Source of the DNA: Litomosoides sigmodontis
Taxonomy: Eukaryota; Nematoda; Chromadorea; Rhabditida; Onchocercidae
Assembly: GCA_963070105.1 (NCBI GenBank)
Contig: OY718804.1
Location: forward strand, 1,037,720 to 1,101,719
Direction: 5' to 3'
Length of the DNA stretch: 64,000 nucleotides
Part shown: positions 1 through 13,542 of the stretch, piece after piece
Layout: the number at the start of each line of letters is the position of its first letter
How positions within the stretch are numbered: the stretch's first letter is position 1
Position numbers and translations under genes: made by a program
The notes under the pieces: model-generated
The model's input: only the letters and a program-made list of their open reading frames with translations
What the model was told of the DNA's origin: nothing
The model's database searches: none

Positions 1-3000
1 TTGCCTGATCGCCTGTAAATTCATGTAATGATGAATTTCCTACAATTATCGATAATTTGATTGCCAAAAAAGAAGTATGGATTTCATTAGCGAACGGTGA
101 AAAAATGAAAATTTTGTTTGCATTCATGTGATTTAAGATTTATTGATTTCTAATTTTTCATCTAACCTTCCTGTTGCTTATCGGCAATCTGAAATGTTTT
201 ACATTTAATATTATTCAAATACTTTTGTTGTTCCATGTGTTACATGCTTATTTCAGGCTTACGTCGTTTACTATTGCAAAATAAAATGCAAAAGATGTGA
301 ACGCTGTAACCGTCTTTTAAAAAAAAAGTAAATGTTTAATAATATTTACACTGAATGATGCAATTTTTAGCTTTTCAATTGTGTACTTTTGCATATTGAA
401 ATTAATAGGAACCTGTTCTATTTGTTGTTTTTTGCTTGTTTTTTCTGGTTGTTTCGATTTCTGAATTGTTAAAAATTTGTGAATTTTAACGTAAGGGAGG
501 AGAATTTCCGTTGCAACTTAGTTCAGTAGTTAATATCGTGTTAAGATAAACCTTTAACTGCTAATTGAAGTTGAAAGAATTTTTCATTTGAATCCCTCGT
601 AAATGCTTATACTCAAAAAATTAGGAAATAAATGTTTTCCTATTAATGATTATGGATGAATATATTTTAGGAATAGTAATTAATGTATCAATTTTACAAT
701 ATTTAACTTTCATTGCAACTGCTATAGGTAGTGGTTCGCGGTGCGTTTAAACTGATACTAATTAATTAGTAATTAATTACAGGAATTGCCTACCATTTTG
801 CTACAATTATAAATGATGGATGATATGAATGCAATTGTAATACACACTAAGTGAATGAATAACAGATACATATCTGAGAACCAAACTGTAAATTAAAATA
901 CTGTATAATTCGTTTGTTAATTGACATTAATAAGTTATGGAACCAAAGCATGAGGAATTTTCTTCATTCATTTCATACTGTAATTTGTAAGTTTTATATT
1001 CGTTCATTCATTCCAATGATCACTTATCAAGGTATTTTAAAACAGTAAAGAAAGAATTTTAATTATTAAAGTTCAAGGAGCAGCGCGAGTTTGATAAAGT
1101 GCTATTTTCACCAAACTCTTAATTAAATCATACTGAATTGTGAAAAAAATTTATTTTGAAAATTTTTATTAGTGCGATTAAACTGTGGGAAGTGATTAGT
1201 GTCTCTGTTAAAAAATTAATTTTATTTTCCAACTAATTAATTTACTTTTTCCTTTAGTTTTAAGGAACTCTTGATATGAAGTTAAATTTTTACTATAAAG
1301 TTGAGGAGTTACAACTATAAGCATACTATAAACTTTTAAACTTTCACTATAAGCTATGAAGTGGAAATTTTCACTCATTGCAGTACTAGCACATCTAGTG
1401 ATATCAATCACCTTGTATTGTTGAATTGTAGCACCGAACGCGGAAGTTATTACTTATGCCTTACGCGTTATCACGTTATCACGATAATCACGCACGCAGC
1501 CAAACGAAGGCGAACGGAACGATAACAATGATTTTATTCATTAATATTCAAAAGTTTTATACAGCAAGCGTGTAAATTAATCATTGCTCATATGTGAAGA
1601 ACAAACTTTCATTGTTTGCGTAGGAAAGCGTATTCGCGCGTGTTAATCACGTAATTCACTCCTGCAACACATTCATGTGCAATATTATCACTAAAATGTT
1701 ACGATTAAAATAAAGTTTAACAAATTTTCCAACTTTATTCCATCTTAATATTGATATTTCATCCCGTGAAATCAGTGTTAGAATGATGATAACTGAATCA
1801 GCAGCATCCGTCGGATCTTAATATTAAAATTTTGCCTTCCTTCTTTTCACATCTATTTCAATGATTTTTTTTTTTATTAAAAAATTTTCAATCTGTTAGG
1901 AAAAATCCTGAACACCTACTTTCTAAATATTTCGAATGATATTACCTACAATGATCACTTACTAAATTCGTTGTTCTTTGCTCATTTCTAATTTTACTGC
2001 GAAATTAGGTGAATGCATTAGTTGCAGTAAGTTTTAAAATCAAATTAAATTACAAGTGGGAAAAGATGTCGTCTTGCTGTAGGTGTGCAAAGACCGCATA
2101 TTTTAGGACACTAATACCTCATAAGCTTCATATAGATTGGATCATTGCAAAGGTTAGGGTATAATGGACAATCGGATAGCTTATCAGGTGCTGACTTATC
2201 CTGGAAAATTTCCGATTCCACTGTTGCTAAATGAAAATGAAAAAGTTATAAGTATTAGCTTTCATAACTTCAAAGGAAAAGTAAAAGATAAAGCAAAAAA
2301 AAAATATGCGGGACGATGAATAGCTTCCAATTAATTCTTTTTGTTTTTTCGCTTTTCCCTACCTTTAATTCTTGCATTTTGGTGTTACATTATTATGATT
2401 GTTAAATTATTTATTTATTTGCAATTATTTTTTCAATTATTTACATTATTATTTTTAATGTTACATTATTATTTTATTTAATGCATTTTGATGTTTCAAT
2501 TAATGATTTATACAAATAATGCTTTCTGATTGCAATTTAATAAATATTATTATTATTGTACAAATGGGTACATTATTATTTTAATTAATGCATTTTGATG
2601 TTTCAATTAATGATTTACACAAATAATGCTTTCTGGTTACAATTTGATAAATATTATTATTACTGTACAAATGGGTGAATTATTTAATATAGTAATTAAT
2701 TCCGAAAATTTCACTGCAACCATTGTTCATCGCGGTAATTAGCATTTTGCACTATCTGCATTCATTTCCTTTTAACTCTCCTCATCACTTTCAAAAACAA
2801 AATTTGCTTTAAATTATTTATCAATCACTTTTTGAAATTGAAATGAAAAAAAAAGTCCTCGCCGTTTTTGTTGCACAATTATCTTTAAACGATTTTTTAA
2901 ACTTCTTAATTTGATTGCATATTATAACTTACATAGCTATAGAAATTTTCTGTGAACAAAATTGGTTGTTCAAATATACACTTTTGAAGTGACTTATTAC

Positions 3001-4279
3001 ACAAGTGAATATGAATTGAATTAAAATTTTTTGACAAAAAAAGAACATTACACCTACTATTGGTTTTAAAATCTTCGAATACATTCAGGAGGGGAAATAA
3101 ACGCTTTTTTTGGCGCAGAATATCCTTAGCATATATATATTTTTGACTTCATTGAGATCGGTTTAACATAAAACATTTTTAATTTCCTCTACAAGTTAGT
3201 TTTTGTTCTTATAAGTTATTTTAATAATTTCACCAATGGAAAGACATTCAAGAAACAACCTACTTACTGCCAACAATAATGAAATTAATTTGCATTACAC
3301 AGAATTCGTGCACATTAAATGTGGGAATAGCAACTTAAAGAGTGCAACTTTCACTTGATAATTGCAACACATTCATGCCACAAAAATCCTCCATATCTTT
3401 GCAAGCGATCATAGCAATAATTTTGAAATTAATTGCATCAAATCACCCTCTGATTTATCTTGGTTATTTTTATATTCAGAATTTCAAAACGAAATTAATG
3501 GTTGTTGTCTTTCCGGTAGAAGTAAAATTGACAATAAATATAAAAACACAGTTCCGCTCCGATTTGCAGTACCATGCAAGTTGACTATTGCTAATGATTT
3601 GTACAAGCGGAAATAGAATATTTATATCAAGACAAATAAGATTTGTGCAGCAACATGAAAATTGTTTCCAAGAATCTAGTTAACAACGTAGATGACAGAT
3701 ATAGTTCTTGACATGATAAAAACAAAGAATAAAAAGGCAAGCTCAAGCTAATAACTTCAGCCGACAAAATTGGCAGAAACAAAAGAAAACAGAGGTAATA
3801 ATGGATTATTTTTTGAGAAACAAGTCAAATAGCACCAAAGAGCATTCATGATTTCAAATATAATAATCTTTTACGGATCAACAAAGGATAACACTAATAA
3901 GCATACATGTGCAAGTATATAAATGTTTAATGTGCATAATTATGAGCAAATAATAGTTTGTGAGGATGAAATTTTATAAATGAACAAACAATTTACACAA
4001 TCTTGTTAACAAAGATTATTTTAAATAACACTTTTCATTTTTGTAACGTTCCACTATTTCATTGTTAATCGCCTACATCAGAAGAGTCTTCAAATATACC
4101 ATTGATCAAACAAAAGCCATTAGTCCTATCCTTCCTGGACTAGGATTATTATCATTGAAAGCTAGACTGAATACTTTGTTTGGCCTTAATTATACATCTC
4201 TTAAAATGATAACGGATTGTCAATTTATGAAAATAAATCTTCCTTCATTTTTGTATAGCACGCACTGACCGCAAAACCA
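1..4279. other. AT-rich intergenic region, no gene recognised
   Basis: No open frame here has a convincing splice-site context or a family I recognise. One weak candidate on the plus strand is a 25-codon frame at 257-331. It follows a good acceptor (TTTCAG ending at 256), contains four cysteines in a CxxxCxxCxxC spacing, and then runs into lysines and a stop. It could be the last exon of a gene starting left of the window, or chance. The rest is simple AT-rich sequence plus the tandem duplication listed separately. Confidence 0.5.
2464..2677. repeat. Tandem duplication, two copies of a 107-bp unit
   Basis: Two adjacent copies share the segments ATGCATTTTGATGTTTCAAT and CAAATGGGT at a constant 107-bp offset, with only a few substitutions. 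No coding potential was seen. Confidence 0.85.
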
Positions 4280-7200
4280 TTACTGTATTCGCTTAATTGT
4301 AAAAGAACATGATGCTTCAACCGTCAAGAAAAAGGGCCCTTCCTCGCCTTGCTGGAATGTCATTGGTTGAATGTTGTAAACGCCCGCCGGCACTGCTTCT
4401 AGAGTAAGTACAGTGTATCCAGGTCTAAAATTGCTATAAGTCAAACAAGAGATGAAACCATATGAAAGAAAACAAGAAAAATTATGACCTAAATGCTCCT
4501 GAACTGCATCTCTCAAACGGTTTATTCCTTAATGAGGAAAACTGCTTAATTTCAAAACCGATATTGTACTGCTTTGGACCTTTAAGTTCAATAAGTACAT
4601 CATTATCATCGCTACCGTCATCCAAATTCACTTCATATATTGGGTTATTCCTGCAAAAGGTACATAAGCTATTAAAATGTTCACAGAATTAACAAGCAAC
4701 TAATCGTTTCATTATTAACTAATAAGGAAAAACTAGTAAAATTAGAATATACATATAAGTCTCTCGACTTGGACCATTACCACAACCACCAGCTGTTTTC
4801 CCCTTCCATTCACCAGTCTCCTGAAAACATAGAAAAATACGACACTTTTAAGAGACACTTAATAATGGAGAAAAATATCTACAACATAAGAATGTTACCT
4901 TTTTCTTTGAAACATAAGGCACTGTCATCTTTCGCAGACGGAATTCAGCTGTAGAGTACACTCGTAATGTGTAATATATTGTTTTCATCTTTTCATACTA
5001 TAAAAACAAGGTAAATTAACGCCACTTCATCTTCATATCATAACAGTAACCATTGTTATGTTTTTTACTTTCAACTTGGGATCTAATACAACTTCTCCGT
5101 GAACCAATTATTACACTTGCGAAATTATATCTATTTTTATGACGAAGCATAAAAAATAACCATTATAAATTCAGTATGTTTTAAAGAAGAGGAACCTAGT
5201 ATTAAAAAAACGCATACTTGGGCAACAACTAGCGTATATCTTTGACAACCGCATTCAGAGATAATCATCTGACATAGATAGTGAGGGCTATTCAATCGTA
5301 TCGCACCCATAATTGGCTTTAAACTGGCTAAAACCCATGATATCGGGTCAAAAATTTAAAAAAAATTAAGTGTAAGGCTTCTTGATTTATATCTCTTTGC
5401 ATTATTATCTTAGCTACTGCAATGCGAAGCGATGTTCGCACCACATCATTTTTCTTTATAAAATATAATGATACAATATCTTTCGAAACCTAACTTGGTG
5501 CGTAAATTTTCTTTCCCGATTTATATACCATTACTGTGATATATTCTTTGTTGTTGGCAAAATCGTCCTGAAAAAAAGATTTAAAAATCGAAATCGTTTG
5601 AAGTTCAAATCAAATTCAATAACGAAATATACTCGAAATCTCAAAATCTAACCTTGTCCATTATGTGGCGTGTAAGTAAAATCCATACGGCAGTGGAACC
5701 ATTACTATTTACTTCCAAAGTGTATTGAGGATTGTCCGCTACACTGTACAAATCTTTCACTGGTCCCAAACCTGCTGACCACATACTGAAAAAAGAAACT
5801 TATATAATATCGATTCGAATGATTATATATTTCATGTTAACGTGAAGCTCTATATACTTACGCATGCAATCCATATGTGAATGGAAATATCGAAGGATCC
5901 CAGCTCACGTAAAATACCTCGAAGAAATGACATACCGACTTAAAGTCGATCCAGAATATGCCTAAATTGTACCCGCATTTGAACAAACAGTTTCAGCAGC
6001 TAACAATAAACTTGATAATTTCAAAAAAGCTTCAATTAAAGCACAAATTTCGTTAAAATTTTAATATGAAAATCAACAAAATCAATGCCAACCATCGTCG
6101 AATTGCTGTGCGTCTGCAGGACTATAATCCAGTGCCTTACAGAGCTGAGGTGTCCAGCTACGCTTATCCTTCTCAGAGTAACGGCCTTTCCAGCGTAAAT
6201 GTGTCCAGGGATTCTTAAGCATCAACAACTGCTCACCCTAAAAAGTAAAGTTTCCTAACAATCATTTTTCCAAAGACGAAAATCTTTCAATAAAAAAAAA
6301 CGGAATAAAGTTGTTTCATACTTCAATTTTCCTCATATCTAACACGGCATATGCATGTGTGTCAATCAAACCAGTTCGATTAATCGTCGGCTCATCCATT
6401 TTGCCAGTTGCCAGTGTAATAAGACAGTGGCCTTGGTGATACCTAAGCATAAAGTAATTGGTTATTTAATTCTTATACATCGATGAATTATTCGATTTTT
6501 AAAATATTTGGTTAACTTTAAAAAAAAAGAACGATCAATCGCATCACAACGGTCCACAAAAACTACGGTTTTCGACTGCTCTTAACAGTGTGAAGACATC
6601 AACAAATGTGAAAACGGCTATCCTAAAATTCTTTCTTTTCGATTGGTTTTTACATCATTTCCACTGCATTCGTTTTTAAGCTTTATTTCAAAGCAATTTC
6701 GCAAACAAACCTTGTAAAAAGTTTGTCGAACACAGCGTTAGCATCACTACCCGAACAAACCGTTTTAATACTTATTCTTTCAGGAATCCATCCCGTTAAT
6801 GCATGCATATCAATGCTCTGAAAATGATGTTCTTGAACAAAGACCTATAAGAATACCTTTTCCGTTTACACCAATTTCAAAATTTTACCGAATTTGATCC
6901 TGGAAAATCGTACCCACCCATCACCTTCATGTAAGCCTTCTCCAACAACGAAACCCATAATTCATCCCTGAAAAATATTCCAGTTCCATTTCAACTTCAA
7001 ATACAATCACAGCAAAATTGAATATATAAAATTAAAAAGTAAACAATAAGAATTATCAGATCACGAACTTCTGTTGACTATATGAACACAAGAAATCACC
7101 ATATTCACCAATGGGAAATCGATCATCAATTACGATCTAAATAAACATCTATTTCACTATTTGAACACAATATACAGTATCGAGTTTTTTTTTTCATAGC

Positions 7201-10075
7201 AGTCGGAAAAGATGTCAACTTAAACACTAAAAAACAAACAAAAATGTGGCTGAAAACTCTGATAAAAATGGTGACATCCGATGTGGTCATGAGAAACTGT
7301 TTCATTATTTTATGTAATTCTACTGTGGCAGTATAGGGATGTCACGCCATACGTATCACAGCATACGGAAAGAGAAGACCATGCATCGATAGACGAAAAA
7401 AGAAACTGCTACACCGATATTGCCGAAACCAGTGCATGAATATAGCGTAAAAATTAGGATATGAGCAATAACCGATATAATGTTTACTTTAACGTATCTA
7501 TTAACTATCACAAAAAAAGAATAAATAATACATAAACATAAATATGTATAAATCCAATAGAAATCTTTCTCACCTTTCTCCAAACACCATTGAAATGCAT
7601 TTTGATCATGTATTTCCCACAAGGATTATACAATGGTATGCCTAATTTATTTTGCGGATATATTATGCTGTAATGGAATAAAAATCAAATTGCTTCATAA
7701 TTCATAGAATCAGAAATCTAATGTACGTAGTGGAATTTGGCATCAAAAAAAAGGATCGGATATGCGAAAAATGTTGGCAAAAATGGACAAATTTGTTTCA
7801 TGGATGAATTTTTGTCAGTGTTAGACTTCTGACAAGAATGAAAAGCCTCTAATGGGTTTGTTATACGACGCAGTAATTGATATTTTAATGACAATGCAAA
7901 TAACAATTTAAAGAGTAAGAGACGTTGTTCGCAATGTAAGAAAACATTTATAATGGCGTAAGAATAGCGAAAAAAAAGCAACCTGGTCACCAGCGGCTTC
8001 TTGAAACGTCTTTCATATTGAGCTGATATGGCTAGTGAAGCTACGAAAGAGCAATCAGATATAATTGACTGAAATCGTCATAGTGATCCAAAAAAATTTT
8101 CCTTCACTTAAAATTATAAATATAACATAAAAAATATCAATCGTAATTAAAAGTGTTGTGCTTTCCAACTATTATTACTACGCATACAACTAGTATAATT
8201 TATAACCACTTTATGGAAGGTAGAACGAATTGAGCTTGCAAAAAATGAGCTACTTCGAACAAATTGAGCAATAGGTATATATAAAGAAATAAATAAGACT
8301 ACCTGTTTAATAGTACCACTATCGATGCGATCAATAATCTTCGGGGACTGCATGAATTCGTCCGGACGCATCCAGCTTTTAAGCCGTTTCGATTGCTTAT
8401 CAGATAAAGCTAATAAACCATGTTTATCACTAAAAATAGTTATGATAACAATAATCAAAAATGTAATCTCAAAAAAACCAAGAATTATTAATTTTATAAA
8501 CTTACGTGAATGGCACAGGATAAGCGAAGCGTTCTTTTAGATCGACAGCCAAAAAGGGAACATACTGCCTTCCATTAACGTTTGATGTTGTTGCCAGCAC
8601 TGTTAATTCGGATTTAGTAAGACGACCATTGCTATCACCTGCAGTTTTTCGTCTACTCGTCAACGCTGTCTTACTGCTAGTGGTGTTAGCAGTTGACTCC
8701 TCAAAGCTGTTGTTTATATGCAAATCGGATATTTCTACAAGTATGTAACATGATCCATTTCACCGCGTAGAGCACTTACTCATTTAATTAAGGAAAATAA
8801 ACTTTTTTTGATAGAACTAAAAGAACGAACTATTGTTTGATAGAACTAAAAGAACGAATTATTGTATATTAATTAAGGCCTATCAAAAAGTTTTGGATAC
8901 AAGTAGAGCATAAAGAAACATTAGCAAATGTTTACATAAAAACAATGAGAAAAAAAGGAATATACCATCTACGGGAGCTTCAGGTAACTTTATGCTAGGA
9001 CTTTTCTCCGACTTCCCATAAGATTTTAAATCTTCTGCCCGATCCAAAGCCTTTCTAGCCAAATGGCGCAACTTTTCGGCCATCGAGGCATCACAAGATG
9101 TCTTCTTAAGAAATGTAATTTAAAAACTTAAATTTTAGCACCTAAGACAGTAGTATCTAATTGTAAAATGTAGAAATGTTAAAGGAACCGAAGCGCTGAT
9201 GCAAAGTTCAATGGCCGAAGAATACAACATTATGGCTTCTCCAACATTTCCCGCTTCATCTTGATCCAATGCTTGATACAACAAAAATTCAGCTCGTTCG
9301 AGATTCAACTGCTGTTGACTTTTGATATTAGTTGATATTTTTGATGCTCCTAATGAATTCACCTCGTTCATTTCAACAAATGAAGCTACGACGCATGTAA
9401 AAATCATCAATACAAACTTTTCAATAACGAACTAAGGTATGCAATCGTACACGAAGAGAAAGGCAACATACTTTGTGATCGGATTATTTCAGCACGTTTC
9501 ACGTATTCTTCTGCTTTACCTTTATATGAAGCTGGGATTTTTTCTTGCCGAATCAGTTCCAAAATTGAATTTGCAGCATCCTATAAGACAAATTGCTGTC
9601 GTCAAATGTTCGCAATAATAGTGCACGAATGGTACTTAAAATTACAGTGAGAAAAAAGATAAAAAATTGTGTGAAACATTCCCTTTGCATATGTAACTGG
9701 TTGATTACATTACTTACTAACTCCTTCTCAAATTTTATAACATCAAAACCGACTTCTCGCTTTCCACAGCCAATTTATTCTTTAATCTCATCGCTTAGTT
9801 ATATATTGTTAGTTATATAGTTGCTCCGATATTGTTTTCTACGACAAGCGAAGATTCATTTGATTAATTATTATTTCATATCTGCTTAATCGTTTAGCAA
9901 CAATCATTTAATCTGACTACCTGTTGCATTTCTCAGCTATTTGCAAAGGTAAACAATTACTCATCTAAAGTACATGAAAAAAAAAACAAACGGTGTAGAA
10001 GTAAATGGCAGCATCCCATCTACAAGCCTTATCATATTCGATAGCTTTTTGTGCCGAGTAAGCCACCTCGTCCAT
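4280..10075 (-). CDS. CAPN7: Calpain-7-type cysteine protease, complete multi-exon gene
   Basis: This encodes a calpain-7 (PalBH-type) cytosolic cysteine protease. In other animals the family binds ESCRT-III through N-terminal MIT domains. Read downward in coordinate: the start codon at 10075-10073 opens the first MIT repeat (10075-9472). A second MIT repeat follows (about 9385-8965, with the stretch [15 protein letters not shown]). A linker and the motif [16 protein letters not shown] lie at 8505-8744. The protease core follows with Cys in SDCSFVASL (8051-8053), His in THAYAVLD (6355-6357) and Asn in KNPW (6211-6213), so the triad is complete. C-terminal C2-like domains occupy 5790-4280 and end in [10 protein letters not shown] and a stop. 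About 17 introns have GT-AG borders. The predicted protein is somewhat shorter than the roughly 800-residue family norm. The second MIT exon (donor GTTCCT near 9180) and a small exon near 4800 have uncertain borders. A CTAG acceptor-like site lies just upstream of the ATG. Confidence 0.93.
8807..8864. repeat. Short tandem duplication inside a calpain intron
   Basis: A unit of about 29 bp containing GATAGAACTAAAAGAACGAA occurs twice in a row within the intron between the linker and second MIT exons. It has no evident function. Confidence 0.75.
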
Positions 10076-11558
10076 TCTAGTTGAGGAAACGTTAGCTCGT
10101 TTATTTCAACAGCAGCATTTCGTTCTCAAATGAAATTACGTAACGAAACGTTAAGGTGCGCACAAATGTCATATAATTTAACGTAAAAACCATACATCCA
10201 ATAAATACTTATTCTTCTGAGATACAATTTCCTCCAGCAAAATATCTATTTCTACATTTCAAAAAGTAAACAATCGACTTAATTTTCTTGTTATCGCTAT
10301 TTTAAAATTATCAGAATAATAAATGAAAAAAAAATGGAAGAGTACGACTTTTCAAAAACCAGAGAAGCACGATGATATTGTATGATAATTTGAAAAAAAA
10401 AAAGGAAAAAATTCAAATCCGACAAGAAAATGAATTCAAAAGCGCACCTTAACACCTGAACTTTATCGCTACACCACACTTGAGAGTTTTGTAATTTTGC
10501 AGAGCGGCAGAGACTAGAACAACTAGTGAGAGAATAAGGGAGAGAAAGAGAGAGGAAAAAAGAGTTCGTTTTTTTTTGTTTCTTAAATTTCACTGCTAAT
10601 GGAAAAAAAAATTAAAAAAAACTTTTGAAAATGCCATTTCCATAATGTTCACTTAATGAATAGAGAATTTTTCACCTGGGCATATCGTACTGTTTTGATA
10701 CGAATTAAGCAAATTGCCTTGATGAGTAAAGTAACGTAATTTGAAAGCCTAAATGTTTTATTCAAAAGTACAACGCAACAGCTGAATAAGTCTAATGGAA
10801 ATTTAAATATGTTAAATAATTATCACACACTTCTGACCTTGCTATGTTCAATCAATTTAACCTTAATGAAATCCGAATCAATTAGATCATTTCCACAACT
10901 GTAATTCAAATATGCTCATGATGAGAATTTTTAAACATCCTTTAACACAGTATTTTTGTATGTATAATTAATAAAAATGGTCCGCTGAAGTATCGTGCAA
11001 AAAATTTCATTAGCAAATTACAGCACTCATTTTATTCCTCAAAATTTTGTTGCTATCAATGAGCATAGAAAAAAATTTCAAAATTAAATTTAAAATAAAA
11101 AGCCCTTGTTGAAAAGAAAAATAGACAAAGAAACGAATGAAAGAATGAAGCAAATTTTGAACAAAGTGAAGAAGCTCAGAGATCATAAATTTCAACCTTC
11201 AAAAGTTCGTAAATGGCAACGCTGTCGTTGAACTGCATTTGCTATAAAATAAAAGTGAAAAAAAGTAATAAATAAGAAAAAAAATGGATGAAATAAAATT
11301 AAAATGCGGAAGAAAGTTCAAAAGAAAAAAAACCGGTGAATTCAAAACGGAAATATTTGTGTAGCTGTGATAAATATTAATAATTGAATTTCTTCAAATG
11401 GCAAAAATATTTTTACAGCTTGAGAAAAGCAAACGATCGAAGTTCCATGTCATCGTTAAATAAATGAAATTTTTGAAAGTATATAAATGATAGTGGCTGG
11501 GAATAACAATTTCAGTTAATAATTCAATTATTTCATTTTTCTGCTAGCAAAAATATAT
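10076..11558. other. Intergenic region between calpain-7 and the CAP gene, no gene recognised
   Basis: The two genes are divergently transcribed, so both promoters should lie here. I see AT-rich sequence without a credible exon or a recognisable core promoter motif. Confidence 0.5.
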
Positions 11559-11578
11559 TTCTAAAATATATTTTAGAA
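11559..11578. promoter_or_regulatory. Perfect 20-bp palindrome just upstream of the CAP start codon
   Basis: TTCTAAAATATATTTTAGAA is self-complementary and ends 9 bp before the ATG. Its right half contains ATTTTAG, which can serve as a spliced-leader acceptor. A regulatory role is inference only. Confidence 0.4.
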
Positions 11579-11587
11579 AAAAACAAC

Positions 11588-13542
11588 ATGAAGATGTTGC
11601 TTTTTTTCGCATTTGCGGCAATTGTTGTTGGTATGTTAAATTGTGCTTCAATTTCAAATTGTTTGTTCCACTTGATTGGATATTTAAAAGAACAAAGGAA
11701 AAAAAAGTTATTACTTCATTATAGCCGAAAAAATTCCTTAATTTATTATCTGGTAGCTTTTGCGTGGAAAGTGATAAATTTTGTAAGCTTAAAAATTTTT
11801 TAATTATCTAATTGAATTTGTGATAGAAGTGATGATTTTTGGTAAATGAATTGAAGGTGTGGAAAGTTATAAATGTGCAGGTGGTCGTCTAACGCCGAAG
11901 CAACGTTTGAATATCGTTTATCAAAATAACAAATATCGTTCAAAGCTCATTCGTGGATTGCTTAAAAATAAAGATGGCATGTATATGCCACGCGGAAAAA
12001 ATATGCTTAAATTGGTATGAATGAATTTAGAGAGGAAAAAATTTTGTTTTTCAAAAAATTAAATCATTTAATTTTATTTGTTACATACATTTCTTTGGTG
12101 TGTAATTACTATTGAAATTCTTTACATTATTATTGCAAAATGATTATAGTTGTTAATTGATTAATTGAAATTATTAATTTTTTTTTTTGTTTAGAAATGG
12201 AGCTGTGATTTAGAGAGTTCCGCTCAACGATGGGCTGATCATTGCGTGTTCGGACACTCACCAAGGAATCAACGACAAGGAATTGGTGAAAATGTCTACG
12301 CTTACTGGTCATCACAAAGCGTTGAAAGTATATTTGCATATTATTTGCTCATTTCTTGCTAGATGATCTATTGGAATTTCACAATTAACAATTGAAAGTA
12401 AATAATTGGAAATGAAGAAATGGAAAAGCAGAAAAAAATGGCTAAGTGGAAAATAGCAAAGTGAAATTTCACTTTCAGACCTTAAAAATAAAGCTGGTAC
12501 TGATGCTGGCAAAAGTTGGTGGTCAGAACTTCCCGAATTATACAAGAATAATCCATCAAATAATTTGACTGGAGATGTTTCCAGTCAAGGTGTTCTACAT
12601 TTCACACAGGTTGGCAATTTTTCCTTTTAATTTTACTAAATTATATCTTTTCTGCGTTTGCTTTTTTTTTCCCAACTAAAGCGTTTGTTTAGGAGAAAAA
12701 GAAATTGTTCGGTTTTTTTTTCTTTGCGCACAAATAATACAAATATCTGAAAAAATTAAAATTTAAAATAAATGAGTAGGAGGGAAATTCCACGTGTTGC
12801 TTCATCAGTACAACAGCAGCTTATATCAATTTGAGTTTGTGAGAAGTGAAAGCATATTCAATCATTTTTTTTTTTGCTCTTAATCAAAACATATTTCTAA
12901 AAGAGCAGTTTATCAATTGAGTTTTTGTTTTTTTTTTTGTTTGTATTTACTTACATATGATTGTTGCTAATAAATTAATTCCTAAGGATATCAATACTGA
13001 TAAAATAATTCCTGAGTTATCACTATTGAATATATTGATTGATTGCCCAGTGATCATTACTAACAAATTTCATTGATTTGCAAAAAGAAAAAAATTGGTT
13101 TTTAGATGGCTTGGGGTAAAACGCACAAGATTGGTTGCGGTATTGCGACACAATGCGACGGTGGTCGCACACTTATAGTCATTTGTCACTACTCACCTGG
13201 GTAAATGCTTGAAATTATAGTGAAAAATAGGGAACGAATTCCGCACAATTATTTTAAAATGATAATTATCATTTTTTACTACAATTTTTTTGTTTGTCGT
13301 TTTTTCAAGTTTTCATTTCTATGAGAAAACGCAAAAAAAAAACATGCTCCATCTTGAAAGAGTAATTTCATTTTTCGAGTTTAATTTTAGTGGAACTATG
13401 GTAATTTCATTGTTTCAATGTTTCAAATTTTAGTGGAAATATGCTGAGAGAGCTGATCTATGAACTTGGCGAACCATGCAAAACGGGCAACGATTGCAAC
13501 ACCAAGAAATGCGATGCAAAATTGGGCTTATGCATCAAATAA
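11588..13542 (+). CDS. Secreted CAP/SCP-TAPS (venom-allergen-like) protein
   Basis: This is a single-domain CAP protein of the venom-allergen-like/ASP group that parasitic nematodes secrete. Six exons with consistent phase give about 214 residues: 11588-11630, 11881-12014, 12195-12327, 12479-12609, 13106-13200 and 13434-13542. It opens with a hydrophobic signal peptide (MKMLLFFAFAAIVV). CAP signatures follow: GENVYAYW at 12265-12310, HFTQMAWGKTHKIGCG across the exon 4/5 junction, and ICHYSPGGN at the exon 5/6 junction. A short cysteine-rich tail (EPCKTGNDCNTKKC) ends at the stop. I count nine cysteines. The usual HNxxRS element of the first helix reads NNKYRS, so one putative metal-binding His is replaced. 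Known filarial members are larval and adult secretions linked to host interaction; that role is family knowledge and is not shown by the sequence. Confidence 0.93.
13391..13400 (+). other. Decoy copy of the last splice acceptor of the CAP gene
   Basis: ATTTTAG|TGGAACTATG at 13384-13400 nearly duplicates the true acceptor and exon start ATTTTAG|TGGAAATATG at 13427-13443, and is followed by a GTAATT donor-like sequence. Including it as a 10-base exon would shift the frame and give an early stop, so it is more likely a small tandem duplication than a used exon. Confidence 0.4.
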
